In this document: positions 39,839 through 48,395 of the stretch, piece by piece
Numbering within the stretch: the first letter of the stretch is position 1
How the letters are laid out: every line of letters starts with the position of its first letter
Source of the DNA: Streptomyces nymphaeiformis
GTDB taxonomy: Bacteria; Actinomycetota; Actinomycetes; Streptomycetales; Streptomycetaceae
Assembly (NCBI RefSeq): GCF_014203895.1
Contig: NZ_JACHJY010000006.1
Location: 124,001 to 188,000 of the forward strand
Reading direction: 5' to 3'
DNA length: 64,000 nucleotides
Translations under genes and position numbers: made by a program
Notes under the pieces: generated by a model
What the model was told of the DNA's origin: nothing
Database searches by the model: none
Seen by the model: only the letters and a program-made list of their open reading frames with translations

Positions 39839-42800
39839 ATGCGGGAGAGTCACCGGGCCGAGGCCGAGCGGCTGTTGGAGCGGGTGGTCTCGGAGGAGGT
39901 ACGGGTCTCCGGGGGCCGGGCGGACGCGGAGGTGCTGCTCGCGCGGGGGCGGGCGGAGCTGGACGCGATGGCGGCGGACGCGGGGGACGCGTACGCGGTC
40001 TATCTGCGGGCGGAGGCGGCCGGACGGAGGCGCCCGGCCTTTCTCGGCGGCCCCGCGCTGGTCACGGGTGTCGCCGCGGCGGCGGCCTTCGGCGCGGACC
40101 TGGCGCTCGGTACGGGGCCGGGGACGGCGCTCGGCGCGGGCGCGGCGGCCGCGGTGGCGGGTGCGGCGGCGACGGTACTGCGGGCGACGGGCGGGCCCCG
40201 CGGGGCCGATGGGGTGGAGCAGTCACGAGCCGACTGGCTGAGGGCCCTTGAGGTGCGGGGGGTGCGGCCGTTCCTGGAACGAGAGCGGGAGCGGGTGCGG
40301 GTGCGGGTGCCTGCGGCGCGGGCGGAGGCGGACGGGCCGGGGTCGGCGACTTCAGCGGCCGGGGCCGGGGCCGAGTCGACGGAGGTCGGGGGTTCGACGG
40401 GCGAGGCCCGGTCGGCCGGGGCGGGCGGGGCCGCGGACCGAGCCCGGCGGGGAGAGACCGGGGCTTCGGCGCTCGGCGGCTCCGCGGGCGACGACCGGTC
40501 GGCCGGGGCGGGCGGGGGCCCGGCCCCTGTCCTGGGGGTCGGAGGGGCTGCGCGCGGTGGCGGGCCGGTTGAAGGGAGCGGGGGTGCGGTCGAGGGCCCG
40601 GCTCGCGGTGGCGGGTCGGTTGAGGTGGGTGGGGGTGCGGTCGAGGGTTCGGCGCGCGGTGGCGGGGTGGGTGGGGGCGGGGCTTCCCGTGGAGTCGGGT
40701 GGTCGGGTGGGGCTGAGGGGCGGCGGGTCGATCGGAGTGCGGCTGCCCGGACGCGGGCCGTGCTGGAGCGGTCCTTCGGGCATCTGCCCGATCCCGGTGG
40801 GGTGTTCGCCGGGCGGCGGGAGGAGCTCGCGCGGATCACGCGGTGGGTGCAGGCCGGGCGGGCCTCGGCCGCGACGCGGCCGACCGTCGTCCTGCTGCAC
40901 GGCCGGCCCGGCTCGGGCCGTACCGCGCTCGCCGTGCGGGCCGCCCACGCGCTGCGGGACCAGTTCCGCGGAGCCTGTGTCGTCGACCTGCGGGACGGTG
41001 CCGTGACGGACCGGGAGGCACTGCTGCACCTGCTCAACCGGCTCGGCGCCCCGCGCGACCGGCTGCTCTTCCGCGAGGGCGCCTCGGCGGAGCAACAGGT
41101 GCGGAAGCTCTCGGAGTTGTACCGGCGGCAGGTGAGCGGGGTGCCTGTGGTGCTGATTCTCGACGACGTCGCCGATGCCGGCCAGGTGCTCGCCCTGCTG
41201 CCCGAGCGGTCCGACAGCCTCGTCCTCGTGACCTGCCGGGAGCCGCTGGACCTCGGCGAGGGCGTACCGGCCGACGTGCACGCGCTGCCCGTGGCCGCGC
41301 TCGACGCGGCGGGCGCCGAGGAGTTGCTGCGGGCGACCGCCGGCGGGCCCGACCCCGGCCCGTACGACGCGGAGGCCTTCGAGCGGATACGGGAGCTGTG
41401 CGGGGGCCTTCCGCTGGCGCTGCGGGTCGCGGGTTCCCTGCTCGGGGGGCGCGCCATGGACGACCTCGCGCATGTTCTCGCCCGGCCCGGCTGGGGCGCC
41501 GATCCCGTCGAACGCGCCCTGTCCGTACGGTACTTCCTCGACTTCGACGAGGACGCCCGGCAGCTGCTCCGGCGGCTCGCGCTCGCCGGGCGGGCCTCGC
41601 TCGGCGCGGCGGCGGCGGCCGCGCTGCTCGGCGGGAGCGGGACCGAGGCGGCCCGGCGGCTGCGGGAGCTCTGCGCGGCCGGGCTGCTCGACCACGTGCG
41701 CGGGGAGCGCTACCGGCTGCACGACGTGGTGCGCGCCTTCGCGGCGGTCCGGCTCCTCGACGAGGAGGACGCGGCCGAGATCGCGGCCGCGCAGGAGCGG
41801 CTCCTCCGGAACCACGCGGAGCTCGCCGACGCGGTGATCCGGATGGTCGACGGCAAGATGTCGACCCGGGCCGACCGGTTCGACGGGCACGGCTTCGGCT
41901 CCCTGGAGGCGGCGCTCGGCTGGCTCGACGAGGAGTCCAGCTTCATCACGGCGGCACTGCGGCACGCGGAGGGCGTCGACCAGCAGACCGTGCTCGATCT
42001 GCTCAGCGCGCTCTGCGACTACTGCCTGCTGCGCGGCGACCTCTACCGGCTGGGCGAGATCAACGAACTGGCCGAGTCCGTCGGGCAGGGGCTGCTCACG
42101 CGTTCGGTGCGGTGGCGGACGGGCATCGCGGCGCGGCAGCTCGGCGAACTGGACAAGGCCCGCAAGACGCTGACCTCGGTCGTCTCCCAGTACCAGGAGG
42201 CCCACCAGGACGCCGGGGCGGCGCTCGCGCTCTGCTCGCTGGGGATCACCCTGCACCACCAGGGGCGGCTCACGGAGGCCGCGGCGCGCCTGCGGGAGGC
42301 GCTGGCGCTCCAGGGGCCGGAGTCGCTGGCCGCCGACCGGGGGTGGACGCTGCACGCGCTGGCCGCGGTGGAGCGCGACCGGGGCGACCTCGCCGAGGCG
42401 TCGGCGCTGCTCGGACGGTCGCTCGCGCTGCACCGGGAGCACGAGTCGCTGCACGGCGAGGCGTGGGCGCACTTCCAGCGCGGGCAGGTGCTGCTCGTCC
42501 TCGGCGACACGGCGGGCGCGGAGGGCGAGCTGCGGCAGGCCCTGGAGACGTACGGGCGCGTCCACGACGGGCGCGGCGAGGCGTGGGCGCTGACCCAGCT
42601 CGCGCGGGCGCGGCTCGCCGCCGGGGAGGCGGAGCTCGCGGTGGACGAGCTGCGCGGGGCGCTCGCGCGGCACCGGGAGCAGGAGGACGCGCGCGGGGAG
42701 GCGTGGACGCTGTACTACCTGGGGCAGGCGCTCGAGGAGCGGGGCGACCGGGACGAGGCGGTGCGGGAGCTGGGGCGGGCGCGGTCGATGTTCTCGCGGA

Positions 42801-43372
42801 TGCGGGACCTGTACGGGCTCGCCTGCGCCCGGCACCACCTGGGGCGGGTCACCCGGGACCAGCAGGGGGCGCGGGCCGGCAACCTGCGGAACTCGGGCTT
42901 CGCCCGGCAGCTGCTCGTGGACGCGCGGGCGGACTTCCGGCGGATCGGGGTTCCCCACGGGGAGGCGTGGGCCTGCCTGGAGCTCGCGATCGTCGACGCC
43001 GGCAACGGGCGCGTCCCGCAGGCGCTCGCGCTGTGCGAGGAGGCGCGCGCGCTCTTCGAGGGGTACGGCGACCGGCGGGGCTCGGACTGGGCCCGCCTGC
43101 TGCGCTGCGGGCTGCTGCCGCACGCGGTGCCGGGCAGCCCGGAGCCGGGCACGGCATCGGCCCGCGAGGAGCTGGCGGCGCTCGCCGCGGACCGGCACCC
43201 GGCCCGCGACCCCCGCCTCGACGACTGCGCGGAGACCCACGCCCTGCTCCTGGACCGGGGCACCACCCCGTCCACCCCGTGGCAGGCCTGGGACCTGGGC
43301 CTCGTCCCCTCGCGTGCCGCCAGGGAGGTCCTGGGGGTGCGGGACGACCTCAAGGGGCCGGAGGCGCCGTAG
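39839..43372 (+). CDS. Large STAND (NB-ARC-like) ATPase with TPR repeats
   Basis: 1177 residues. The N-terminus (1-110) is helical with a small Ala/Gly-rich hydrophobic pair (residues 65-105). From about 140 to 305 there is a disordered Gly/Ala/Ser-rich linker with repeats such as GGAVEGxARGGG. The NTPase follows: Walker A GRPGSGRT at about 355-362, Walker B VVLILDDVAD near 439, a GLPLALRVAGSLLGG sensor motif, a winged-helix HDVVRAF near 625, then about ten TPR units to residue 1100 (GEAWALTQLARARL and similar). Such proteins act as ligand-triggered switches in regulation or immunity. GGAGGGGGAAC precedes ATG 39839. There is no attached effector, so a regulatory role is the default reading. 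Confidence 0.85.
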   Translation: MRESHRAEAERLLERVVSEEVRVSGGRADAEVLLARGRAELDAMAADAGDAYAVYLRAEAAGRRRPAFLGGPALVTGVAAAAAFGADLALGTGPGTALGAGAAAAVAGAAATVLRATGGPRGADGVEQSRADWLRALEVRGVRPFLERERERVRVRVPAARAEADGPGSATSAAGAGAESTEVGGSTGEARSAGAGGAADRARRGETGASALGGSAGDDRSAGAGGGPAPVLGVGGAARGGGPVEGSGGAVEGPARGGGSVEVGGGAVEGSARGGGVGGGGASRGVGWSGGAEGRRVDRSAAARTRAVLERSFGHLPDPGGVFAGRREELARITRWVQAGRASAATRPTVVLLHGRPGSGRTALAVRAAHALRDQFRGACVVDLRDGAVTDREALLHLLNRLGAPRDRLLFREGASAEQQVRKLSELYRRQVSGVPVVLILDDVADAGQVLALLPERSDSLVLVTCREPLDLGEGVPADVHALPVAALDAAGAEELLRATAGGPDPGPYDAEAFERIRELCGGLPLALRVAGSLLGGRAMDDLAHVLARPGWGADPVERALSVRYFLDFDEDARQLLRRLALAGRASLGAAAAAALLGGSGTEAARRLRELCAAGLLDHVRGERYRLHDVVRAFAAVRLLDEEDAAEIAAAQERLLRNHAELADAVIRMVDGKMSTRADRFDGHGFGSLEAALGWLDEESSFITAALRHAEGVDQQTVLDLLSALCDYCLLRGDLYRLGEINELAESVGQGLLTRSVRWRTGIAARQLGELDKARKTLTSVVSQYQEAHQDAGAALALCSLGITLHHQGRLTEAAARLREALALQGPESLAADRGWTLHALAAVERDRGDLAEASALLGRSLALHREHESLHGEAWAHFQRGQVLLVLGDTAGAEGELRQALETYGRVHDGRGEAWALTQLARARLAAGEAELAVDELRGALARHREQEDARGEAWTLYYLGQALEERGDRDEAVRELGRARSMFSRMRDLYGLACARHHLGRVTRDQQGARAGNLRNSGFARQLLVDARADFRRIGVPHGEAWACLELAIVDAGNGRVPQALALCEEARALFEGYGDRRGSDWARLLRCGLLPHAVPGSPEPGTASAREELAALAADRHPARDPRLDDCAETHALLLDRGTTPSTPWQAWDLGLVPSRAAREVLGVRDDLKGPEAP

Positions 43373-43397
43373 GCACCCGGCCCCTCGGGACGGGGCC

Positions 43398-43434
43398 GCC
43401 CCCCGGGCCGTACTCCTCGTACGGCCCGGGGGGC
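43398..43434. terminator. Bidirectional terminator hairpin
   Basis: A perfect 16-bp stem (GCCCCCCGGGCCGTAC and complement) with a TCCTC loop, between the STAND gene and the convergent small membrane protein gene. Confidence 0.85.
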
Positions 43435-43441
43435 GGGTGGG

Positions 43442-43672
43442 TCACTTGCCCTTGGTGGACGCCGGCTCCGCCGGGGTCGCCGCCTCCGGGTCCGGGGCCT
43501 CCTCGAAGGAGACCTTGCCCATGTGGCGGTTCATCGACTTCATCAGCATCCAGACCGCGAGGGCCAGGGCCGCGAAGACGACGAAGCCGAGGACGCCGGG
43601 GGTCACCTTGTTCTTGTCCAGCTCTTCGGCGGCGAAGGGGACAAGCTGGGTCAGTGCCAGGTGTGCGCTCAT
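43442..43672 (-). CDS. Small single-pass membrane protein
   Basis: 76 residues. A short N-terminus (LTQLVPFAAEELDKNKVTPG) leads into one membrane helix, VLGFVVFAALALAVWMLMKS, then a basic patch MNRHMGK and an acidic/Pro-rich tail. Similar small proteins directly follow mca in other streptomycetes. ATG 43672 starts one base after the mca stop; ATG 43681, overlapping mca, is possible and no clear ribosome site separates them. Translational coupling with mca is likely. Function unknown. Confidence 0.82.
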   Translation of the reverse strand: MSAHLALTQLVPFAAEELDKNKVTPGVLGFVVFAALALAVWMLMKSMNRHMGKVSFEEAPDPEAATPAEPASTKGK

Positions 43673-43673
43673 G

Positions 43674-44555
43674 TCAGGCATTGTCGCGGATGCCCGCGAA
43701 GAGATCTTCCTCGGGGAGGGAGGTCGGGACCAGCGCCTTGCTGAGCTCGTACTCCTCCGTCGGCCAGACCTCCTTCTGGATCTCCATCGGGACCCGGAAC
43801 CAGCCGCCGTCGGGGTCGATCTGGGTGGCGTGGGCGATCAGCGCCTTGTCGCGGGTCTCGAAGAAGTCCGCGCACGGCACGTGCGTGGTGAGGTTGCGCG
43901 CCTTGCCGCCGAACTCGTCCCAGCGCTTCAGCCAGTCCCCGTACGGCGACTCCAGGCCGCGCGCCAGGAGCGCCTCGTGCAGGGCCTCGGTGCGCGGGCG
44001 GTTGAAGCCCTGGTTGTAGTAGAGCTTCAGCGGCTGCCAGACCGGGCCGAACTCGGCCTCGGGGTACTTCTCGGCGTCGGCCGCGCCGTCGAACGCCACC
44101 ATCGTGATCTTGTGGGTCATGATGTGGTCGGGGTGCGGGTACCCGCCGTTCTCGTCGTACGTCGTGACGACCTGCGGACGGAAGGAGCGGATCTCGCGGA
44201 CCAGCGCCCCGGCCGCCTTGTCGACGTCCTCCAGGGCGAAGCAGCCCTCGGGCAGCGGGGGCAGCGGGTCGCCCTCGGGCAGGCCCGAGTCGACGAATCC
44301 GAGCCAGTGCTGGGAGACGCCGAGGATCTCGCGGGCCTCGTCCATCTCCTTGCGGCGCACCTCGTGGATGTTCGCCTCGATGTAGGGGTCGCCCTGAAGC
44401 TTGGGGTTCAGGACCGAGCCGCGCTCGCCGCCCGTGCACGTCACGACCATGACGTCCACCCCCTCGGACACGTACTTGGCCATCGTGGCCGCACCCTTGC
44501 TCGACTCGTCGTCGGGGTGGGCGTGAACGGCCATCAGTCGCAGCTGCTCAGTCAA
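43674..44555 (-). CDS. mca: Mycothiol S-conjugate amidase
   Basis: 293 residues using the TTG at 44555, which gives the family's usual start TEQLRLMAVHAHPDDE; GAGGAT lies upstream. An in-frame upstream ATG (44630) would add 25 residues unlike any homologue and run into the divergent promoter. Zinc ligands are in HAHPDDES (His13, Asp16) and HPDHIMTH near residue 142. Mca cleaves mycothiol-toxin adducts to mercapturic acids that are exported, and glucosaminyl-inositol that is recycled. This supports an actinobacterial origin. The small membrane protein gene follows immediately. Confidence 0.95.
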   Translation of the reverse strand: MTEQLRLMAVHAHPDDESSKGAATMAKYVSEGVDVMVVTCTGGERGSVLNPKLQGDPYIEANIHEVRRKEMDEAREILGVSQHWLGFVDSGLPEGDPLPPLPEGCFALEDVDKAAGALVREIRSFRPQVVTTYDENGGYPHPDHIMTHKITMVAFDGAADAEKYPEAEFGPVWQPLKLYYNQGFNRPRTEALHEALLARGLESPYGDWLKRWDEFGGKARNLTTHVPCADFFETRDKALIAHATQIDPDGGWFRVPMEIQKEVWPTEEYELSKALVPTSLPEEDLFAGIRDNA

Positions 44556-44653
44556 AGCTCGATCCTCAGTGATTCGACGCGGAGGGTGGTCTCTATAGTG
44601 ACGGAATCGGGGGAGCGAAAATTCCGCCACCCCCGGCTTCGAGAGGATCCCCC

Positions 44654-45055
44654 ATGAGCGCGGTGCGAGAGCAGCTGCCCGAGGGGCGCTACGGGCGCTC
44701 CGCGGATGAGCGGGCCGACCGCAAGCTCAAGATCACCGGTGCGGTGCTCGGGGTCCTCTTCCTCGGCATGATGGGCTGGTTCGGCTGGCACTACGTCGTC
44801 GACAACAAGATCAGCGCCGAGATGATCAAGTTCGAGGTGGTGAGCGACGCCGAGGTCCAGGTCCACCTGGAGATCCGCAAGGACGCGGGCGTCAAGGGCG
44901 TCTGCACGCTGCGCTCCCGCTCCGAGGACGGCGCCGAGGTGGCCCGCAAGGACGTGCGCGTCGACGACCCCGGGACCCGGGTCGACCGCGTCTTCTCGCT
45001 CCGCACGACCGCCCGCGCGACGAGCGCCGAGCTCATCGGGTGTACGGCGCGGTAG
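44654..45055 (+). CDS. DUF4307 family membrane protein
   Basis: 133 residues. A basic cytosolic N-terminus (GRYGRSADERADRKLK) precedes one membrane helix, ITGAVLGVLFLGMMGWFGW, and an extracytoplasmic beta-rich domain with two cysteines (KGVCTLRSRSEDGAEVARKD and a final LIGC). This is the standard form of DUF4307, conserved beside mca and greA in actinobacteria. Function unknown. GAGAGGAT lies before the ATG. It is divergent from mca with a 98-bp gap containing both promoters. Confidence 0.9.
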   Translation: MSAVREQLPEGRYGRSADERADRKLKITGAVLGVLFLGMMGWFGWHYVVDNKISAEMIKFEVVSDAEVQVHLEIRKDAGVKGVCTLRSRSEDGAEVARKDVRVDDPGTRVDRVFSLRTTARATSAELIGCTAR

Positions 45056-45244
45056 CGGTGGGTAGGGACGGGGTGTCGAGTCCCGGCGAGTCACCACGGT
45101 GACCTGGGGTGACGCCATCTTTATGGTTTATGTCCTCCCGCTTTTCGCCACTCATTGTTAGGCTCGTGGTTTCGCCCACTCGGGAAGCGCATGCTGTCCG
45201 TGTAGGGCGATGCTTTGTATTCCCAGTACCTACGAGGAGCACCT

Positions 45245-45742
45245 GTGACCCAGACCAGCGACAACGTCACCTGGCTCACCCAGGAGGCGTACAACAAGCT
45301 CAAGGACGAGCTTGAGTACCTGTCTGGTCCCGCGCGTACCGAGATCGCCGCCAAGATCGCCGCGGCGCGCGAAGAGGGGGACCTGCGCGAGAACGGCGGG
45401 TACCACGCGGCCAAGGAGGAGCAGGGCAAGCAGGAGCTCCGGGTCCGCCAGCTCACCCAGCTGCTCCAGCACGCCAAGGTCGGCGAGGCGCCGGCGGACG
45501 ACGGCGTCGTCGAGCCGGGCATGGTCGTCACGATCGCCTTCGACGGCGACGAGGACGACACGGTGACCTTCCTGCTCGCCTCCCGCGAGTACGCGAGCGA
45601 CGACATCGAGACCTACTCGCCGCAGTCGCCGCTCGGCGTCGGCGTCAACGGCAAGCAGGTCGGCGACGAGGCCGAGTACGAGCTGCCGAACGGCAAGAAG
45701 GCCACGGTGAAGATCCTCAGCGCGAAGCCGTACACCGGCTGA
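45245..45742 (+). CDS. greA: Transcription elongation factor GreA
   Basis: 165 residues from GTG 45245, with GAGGAG at 45233-45238. The N-terminal coiled coil has WLTQEAYNKLKDELEYL and the tip acidic region EGDLRENGGYHAAKEEQGK (Asp/Glu that hold Mg at the RNA polymerase active site). The C-terminal FKBP-like domain ends SPLGVGVNGKQVGDEAEYEL. GreA enters the secondary channel of RNA polymerase and rescues backtracked complexes by stimulating transcript cleavage. The upstream region has an inverted repeat GTCACC-AC-GGTGAC (45090-45103) of unknown use. Confidence 0.97.
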   Translation: MTQTSDNVTWLTQEAYNKLKDELEYLSGPARTEIAAKIAAAREEGDLRENGGYHAAKEEQGKQELRVRQLTQLLQHAKVGEAPADDGVVEPGMVVTIAFDGDEDDTVTFLLASREYASDDIETYSPQSPLGVGVNGKQVGDEAEYELPNGKKATVKILSAKPYTG

Positions 45743-45759
45743 GCCGCACTCCTTGAGCG

Positions 45760-45789
45760 AAGGGCCGGCCCCGTGGGGGGCCGGCCCTT
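45760..45789 (+). terminator. Terminator of greA
   Basis: An 11-bp stem (AAGGGCCGGCC and complement) followed by TTCGTCCT, 17 bases after the stop. Confidence 0.8.
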
Positions 45790-45794
45790 CGTCC

Positions 45795-45808
45795 TGCATG
45801 CACATGCA
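45795..45808. promoter_or_regulatory. Palindrome before the kinase gene
   Basis: TGCATG-CA-CATGCA, perfect 6-bp arms, 42 bases before GTG 45850 and just after the greA terminator. It could be an operator; binding protein unknown. Confidence 0.3.
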
Positions 45809-45849
45809 ATGATGCGGGGCTGACGACGCGTCACCAGGGGGAGGACGAG

Positions 45850-48390
45850 GTGCTGGGACCGCTGCGCGAGGGCGCGCCACGCCGTATCGGACCGTACGAG
45901 GTCCTCGCCCGGCTCGGCGCCGGCGGCATGGGGGAGGTGTTCCTCGCGCGGGGCGCGGAGGACGGCCCGGAGGGCGGCCCCGAGGCACGTGCCGGGGACG
46001 GTCCCGAGGCACGTGCCGGGGACGGTGCCGGGGCACGTGCCGGGGACGGTGCGAGGCCCGGCCCGGAGGACGGCCCCGCAGGCCGCTCCGTCGGGGGCGG
46101 CACCTTCGTCGCCGTGAAGACCGTGCGCCGTGACGTCGTCGGCGATCCGGCGTTCCGCGACCGTTTCCGGCGCGAGATCAGGGTCGCCTCGCTCGTCGAC
46201 AGCCTGTACGCCGCCGCGCCCGTCGGCGGCGACGCCGACTCCGAGGTGCCCTGGCTGGCCACCGCGTACGTCCCCGGCCCCAGCCTCTCGCAGGCCGTGC
46301 GGCGCGGCGGGCCGCTGCCCGTCGCCGCCGTGCGGGCGCTCGGCGCGGACGTCGCCCGGGCCCTCGCCGATCTGCACGGGGCCGGGGTCCTGCACCGGGA
46401 CCTCAAGCCCGGCAACGTCATGCTGTCCGTCGACGGCCCCCGGCTCATCGACTTCGGCATCGCCCGCAGCAGTACCGCGACCACGATGACCGCGACCGGC
46501 CTGATGGTCGGCACGCCCTCCTTCATGTCCCCCGAGCACGTGGCCGGCGCCCGCCGGGTCACGGCCGCCTCCGACGTCTTCTGCCTCGGCTCGCTGCTCT
46601 GCTACGCGGCGACCGGCGAGGACCCCTTCGGCGACGGTCCCCTCGCGGCCGTCCTGTACCGCGTCTCGCAGGCCGAGGCCGATCTGTCCCGCGTCCCGGA
46701 GGAGCTGCGCCCGGCCGTCGCCGCCTGTCTGGCCGTGGATCCGGCGGACCGGCCCACGCCCGCCCGGCTCGTCGAGCTGCTCGCGGCGGAGCCCGCGAAG
46801 GTCTTCCCGTGGCCGGAGGGCGTACGGGACCACATCGGCGAGTACGGCAGGGAGCTCGCCCAGCTCGTCGCCTCGGGCGGGCCGCTCCTGGAGGCGGCGC
46901 CCGTCGACCCGAGGGGGCCGGTGGTCACCCCGGAGGTGCCGGGCCTGCACTCCGTACCGACGCTCGCTCCGGTGGCCGCGCCCGCCCCGCCCGCCGAGCC
47001 CCCGCGCCGGAAGCGCGGGCGGCGGGCGCTCGCCGCCCTGCTCGCGCTCGCGGCGGTCGCCGGAGGCGTCGGCGCGTACCTGCTGTGGCCGGAGGGCACG
47101 GAGCAGCCTCCCGCGAAGGCCGCCCCGCCCGCCGGGCCCCGGGTCCCGGGCGTGGACGACCGGGGCACCGCCGACGCCTCGGGCGTCGTCCCGCAGAACG
47201 CCGCCCAGCGGCCCGCCGGCTGGAAGCCGTGGCGGGCGAAGCTGCGCGCGCCGGCGTTCGGCTGCTCGGCCGGCGAGAAGGTCCTCGTGTGCCGGACGAC
47301 GGACGGGCGGTACGAGGCGCTGGACCCGGCGAGCGGGAAGAAGCTGTGGGACGCGGAGGTCGACTCGGAGTCCCCGACGGACTCGTACATGAGCGACCGC
47401 GTCGTCTACTTCGTGGCCCGGGACAGCACCCGGCCCACCGTCCACGACGGGAGCGTCGTGCTCGTCACCGGCCGGAGGCTCCAGGCGCGGGACGCGCGGA
47501 CGGGCGTCGTGCGCTGGGAGAAGCCCGCCCTGGGCCCGCAGTACATCTGGGCCACCCGGCCTCTGGTGGCCGACGGGATCGTCTTCGCCGCGACCGAGGT
47601 GGCGGAGGACGTCGAGTCGGAGCGGGTCGCCCTGACCGCGTTCTCCCTCGCCGACGGCAGGCGGCTGTGGACCAAGGCGCTCACGAACTCGGCGATCTCG
47701 AACGCCGAGCGACGCGCGTACGAGCCGGTGGCTTACGCGAAGGGGATCGTCTACGCCCTCAGCCAGGGCGGACTCGTGGCGTACGACGGGAAGACGGGCA
47801 CCCTGCTCGGCGAGGCCGACCCGGACGCCAAGGACTGCCACGAGATCAAGGTCCTCGGCGACTCCGGGTACTGCGCCGGCATCGGCAACCACCGCTACTC
47901 GCAGCTCACGTTCCACGCGCTCGACGCCCGCACGCTCGCCGTGAAGGCGTCGGTGCCCGCGCCGCTCGCCTCGGTCGCGCCCGCCGCCGTCGGCCCGAAC
48001 GCCGTCGTCGCCTTCGACAAGGGCGTGAAGATCCTCGACCCGCGCACCGGCGAGACCCTGGCCTCCTACCCGGTGAAGGCCCCGCCCTCGGGCCTCGCCC
48101 AGGAGTGGTCCTCGCCGCTGCTCGCCGGCGACCAGGTCGTGTACGCCGACTTCTCCTCGCTCTACACCGTGCGGCTCGGCGCCGACGGGAAGCCCGCCGG
48201 GCTGAAGGTGACACCGGTGCCGGGTGCGCCGGGGCCCCGTGTCGCGGAGGAGGCGCGCGACCCCCTCTACGGCACCTTCGTCGCCAGGCAGGTCCGGTCC
48301 CCGGAGGTGCTGCCGGTCGGCGGGATCGCGTACATCGTCTACGACAAGGGGGCCGTGGCCTCCGTCGAGCTCCCCGGCGAGAAGGAGTAG
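45850..48390 (+). CDS. Ser/Thr protein kinase with extracytoplasmic PQQ-type beta-propeller
   Basis: 846 residues from GTG 45850. The kinase domain (about 12-300) has GAGGMGEV (23-30), the ATP lysine Lys90 in VAVK, catalytic HRDLKPGN (181-188) and DFG (200-202). The gap from glycine loop to Lys90 is about 39 residues longer than in the next gene because of a repeat insertion (ARAGDG units). A membrane helix (ALAALLALAAVAGGVGAYLL, near 395) separates a C-terminal domain with repeated blades such as ALDPASGKKLWDAEV and ARDARTGVVRWEKP, as in PQQ enzyme repeats. It is a sensor kinase that should read an outside ligand. Five bases separate it from the paralogous kinase gene. Confidence 0.93.
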   Translation: MLGPLREGAPRRIGPYEVLARLGAGGMGEVFLARGAEDGPEGGPEARAGDGPEARAGDGAGARAGDGARPGPEDGPAGRSVGGGTFVAVKTVRRDVVGDPAFRDRFRREIRVASLVDSLYAAAPVGGDADSEVPWLATAYVPGPSLSQAVRRGGPLPVAAVRALGADVARALADLHGAGVLHRDLKPGNVMLSVDGPRLIDFGIARSSTATTMTATGLMVGTPSFMSPEHVAGARRVTAASDVFCLGSLLCYAATGEDPFGDGPLAAVLYRVSQAEADLSRVPEELRPAVAACLAVDPADRPTPARLVELLAAEPAKVFPWPEGVRDHIGEYGRELAQLVASGGPLLEAAPVDPRGPVVTPEVPGLHSVPTLAPVAAPAPPAEPPRRKRGRRALAALLALAAVAGGVGAYLLWPEGTEQPPAKAAPPAGPRVPGVDDRGTADASGVVPQNAAQRPAGWKPWRAKLRAPAFGCSAGEKVLVCRTTDGRYEALDPASGKKLWDAEVDSESPTDSYMSDRVVYFVARDSTRPTVHDGSVVLVTGRRLQARDARTGVVRWEKPALGPQYIWATRPLVADGIVFAATEVAEDVESERVALTAFSLADGRRLWTKALTNSAISNAERRAYEPVAYAKGIVYALSQGGLVAYDGKTGTLLGEADPDAKDCHEIKVLGDSGYCAGIGNHRYSQLTFHALDARTLAVKASVPAPLASVAPAAVGPNAVVAFDKGVKILDPRTGETLASYPVKAPPSGLAQEWSSPLLAGDQVVYADFSSLYTVRLGADGKPAGLKVTPVPGAPGPRVAEEARDPLYGTFVARQVRSPEVLPVGGIAYIVYDKGAVASVELPGEKE
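45982..46053. repeat. Three 24-bp tandem repeats in the kinase N-lobe
   Basis: Units at 45982, 46006 and 46030 (consensus core GGCACGTGCCGGGGACGGT) encode 8-residue repeats xARAGDGx, inserted between the glycine loop and the ATP-binding lysine of the kinase. Each unit contains the palindrome GGCACGTGCC. Confidence 0.9.
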
Positions 48391-48395
48391 GCGCC

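Noticed and set aside
40352..43240. 962-residue reverse frame opposite the STAND gene
   Set aside because: No domain motif; forward frame has Walker A/B and TPR repeats in order.
44556..44630. 25-residue N-terminal extension of mca from ATG 44630
   Set aside because: Sequence unlike mca homologues and overlaps the divergent promoter space; TTG 44555 gives the conserved start.
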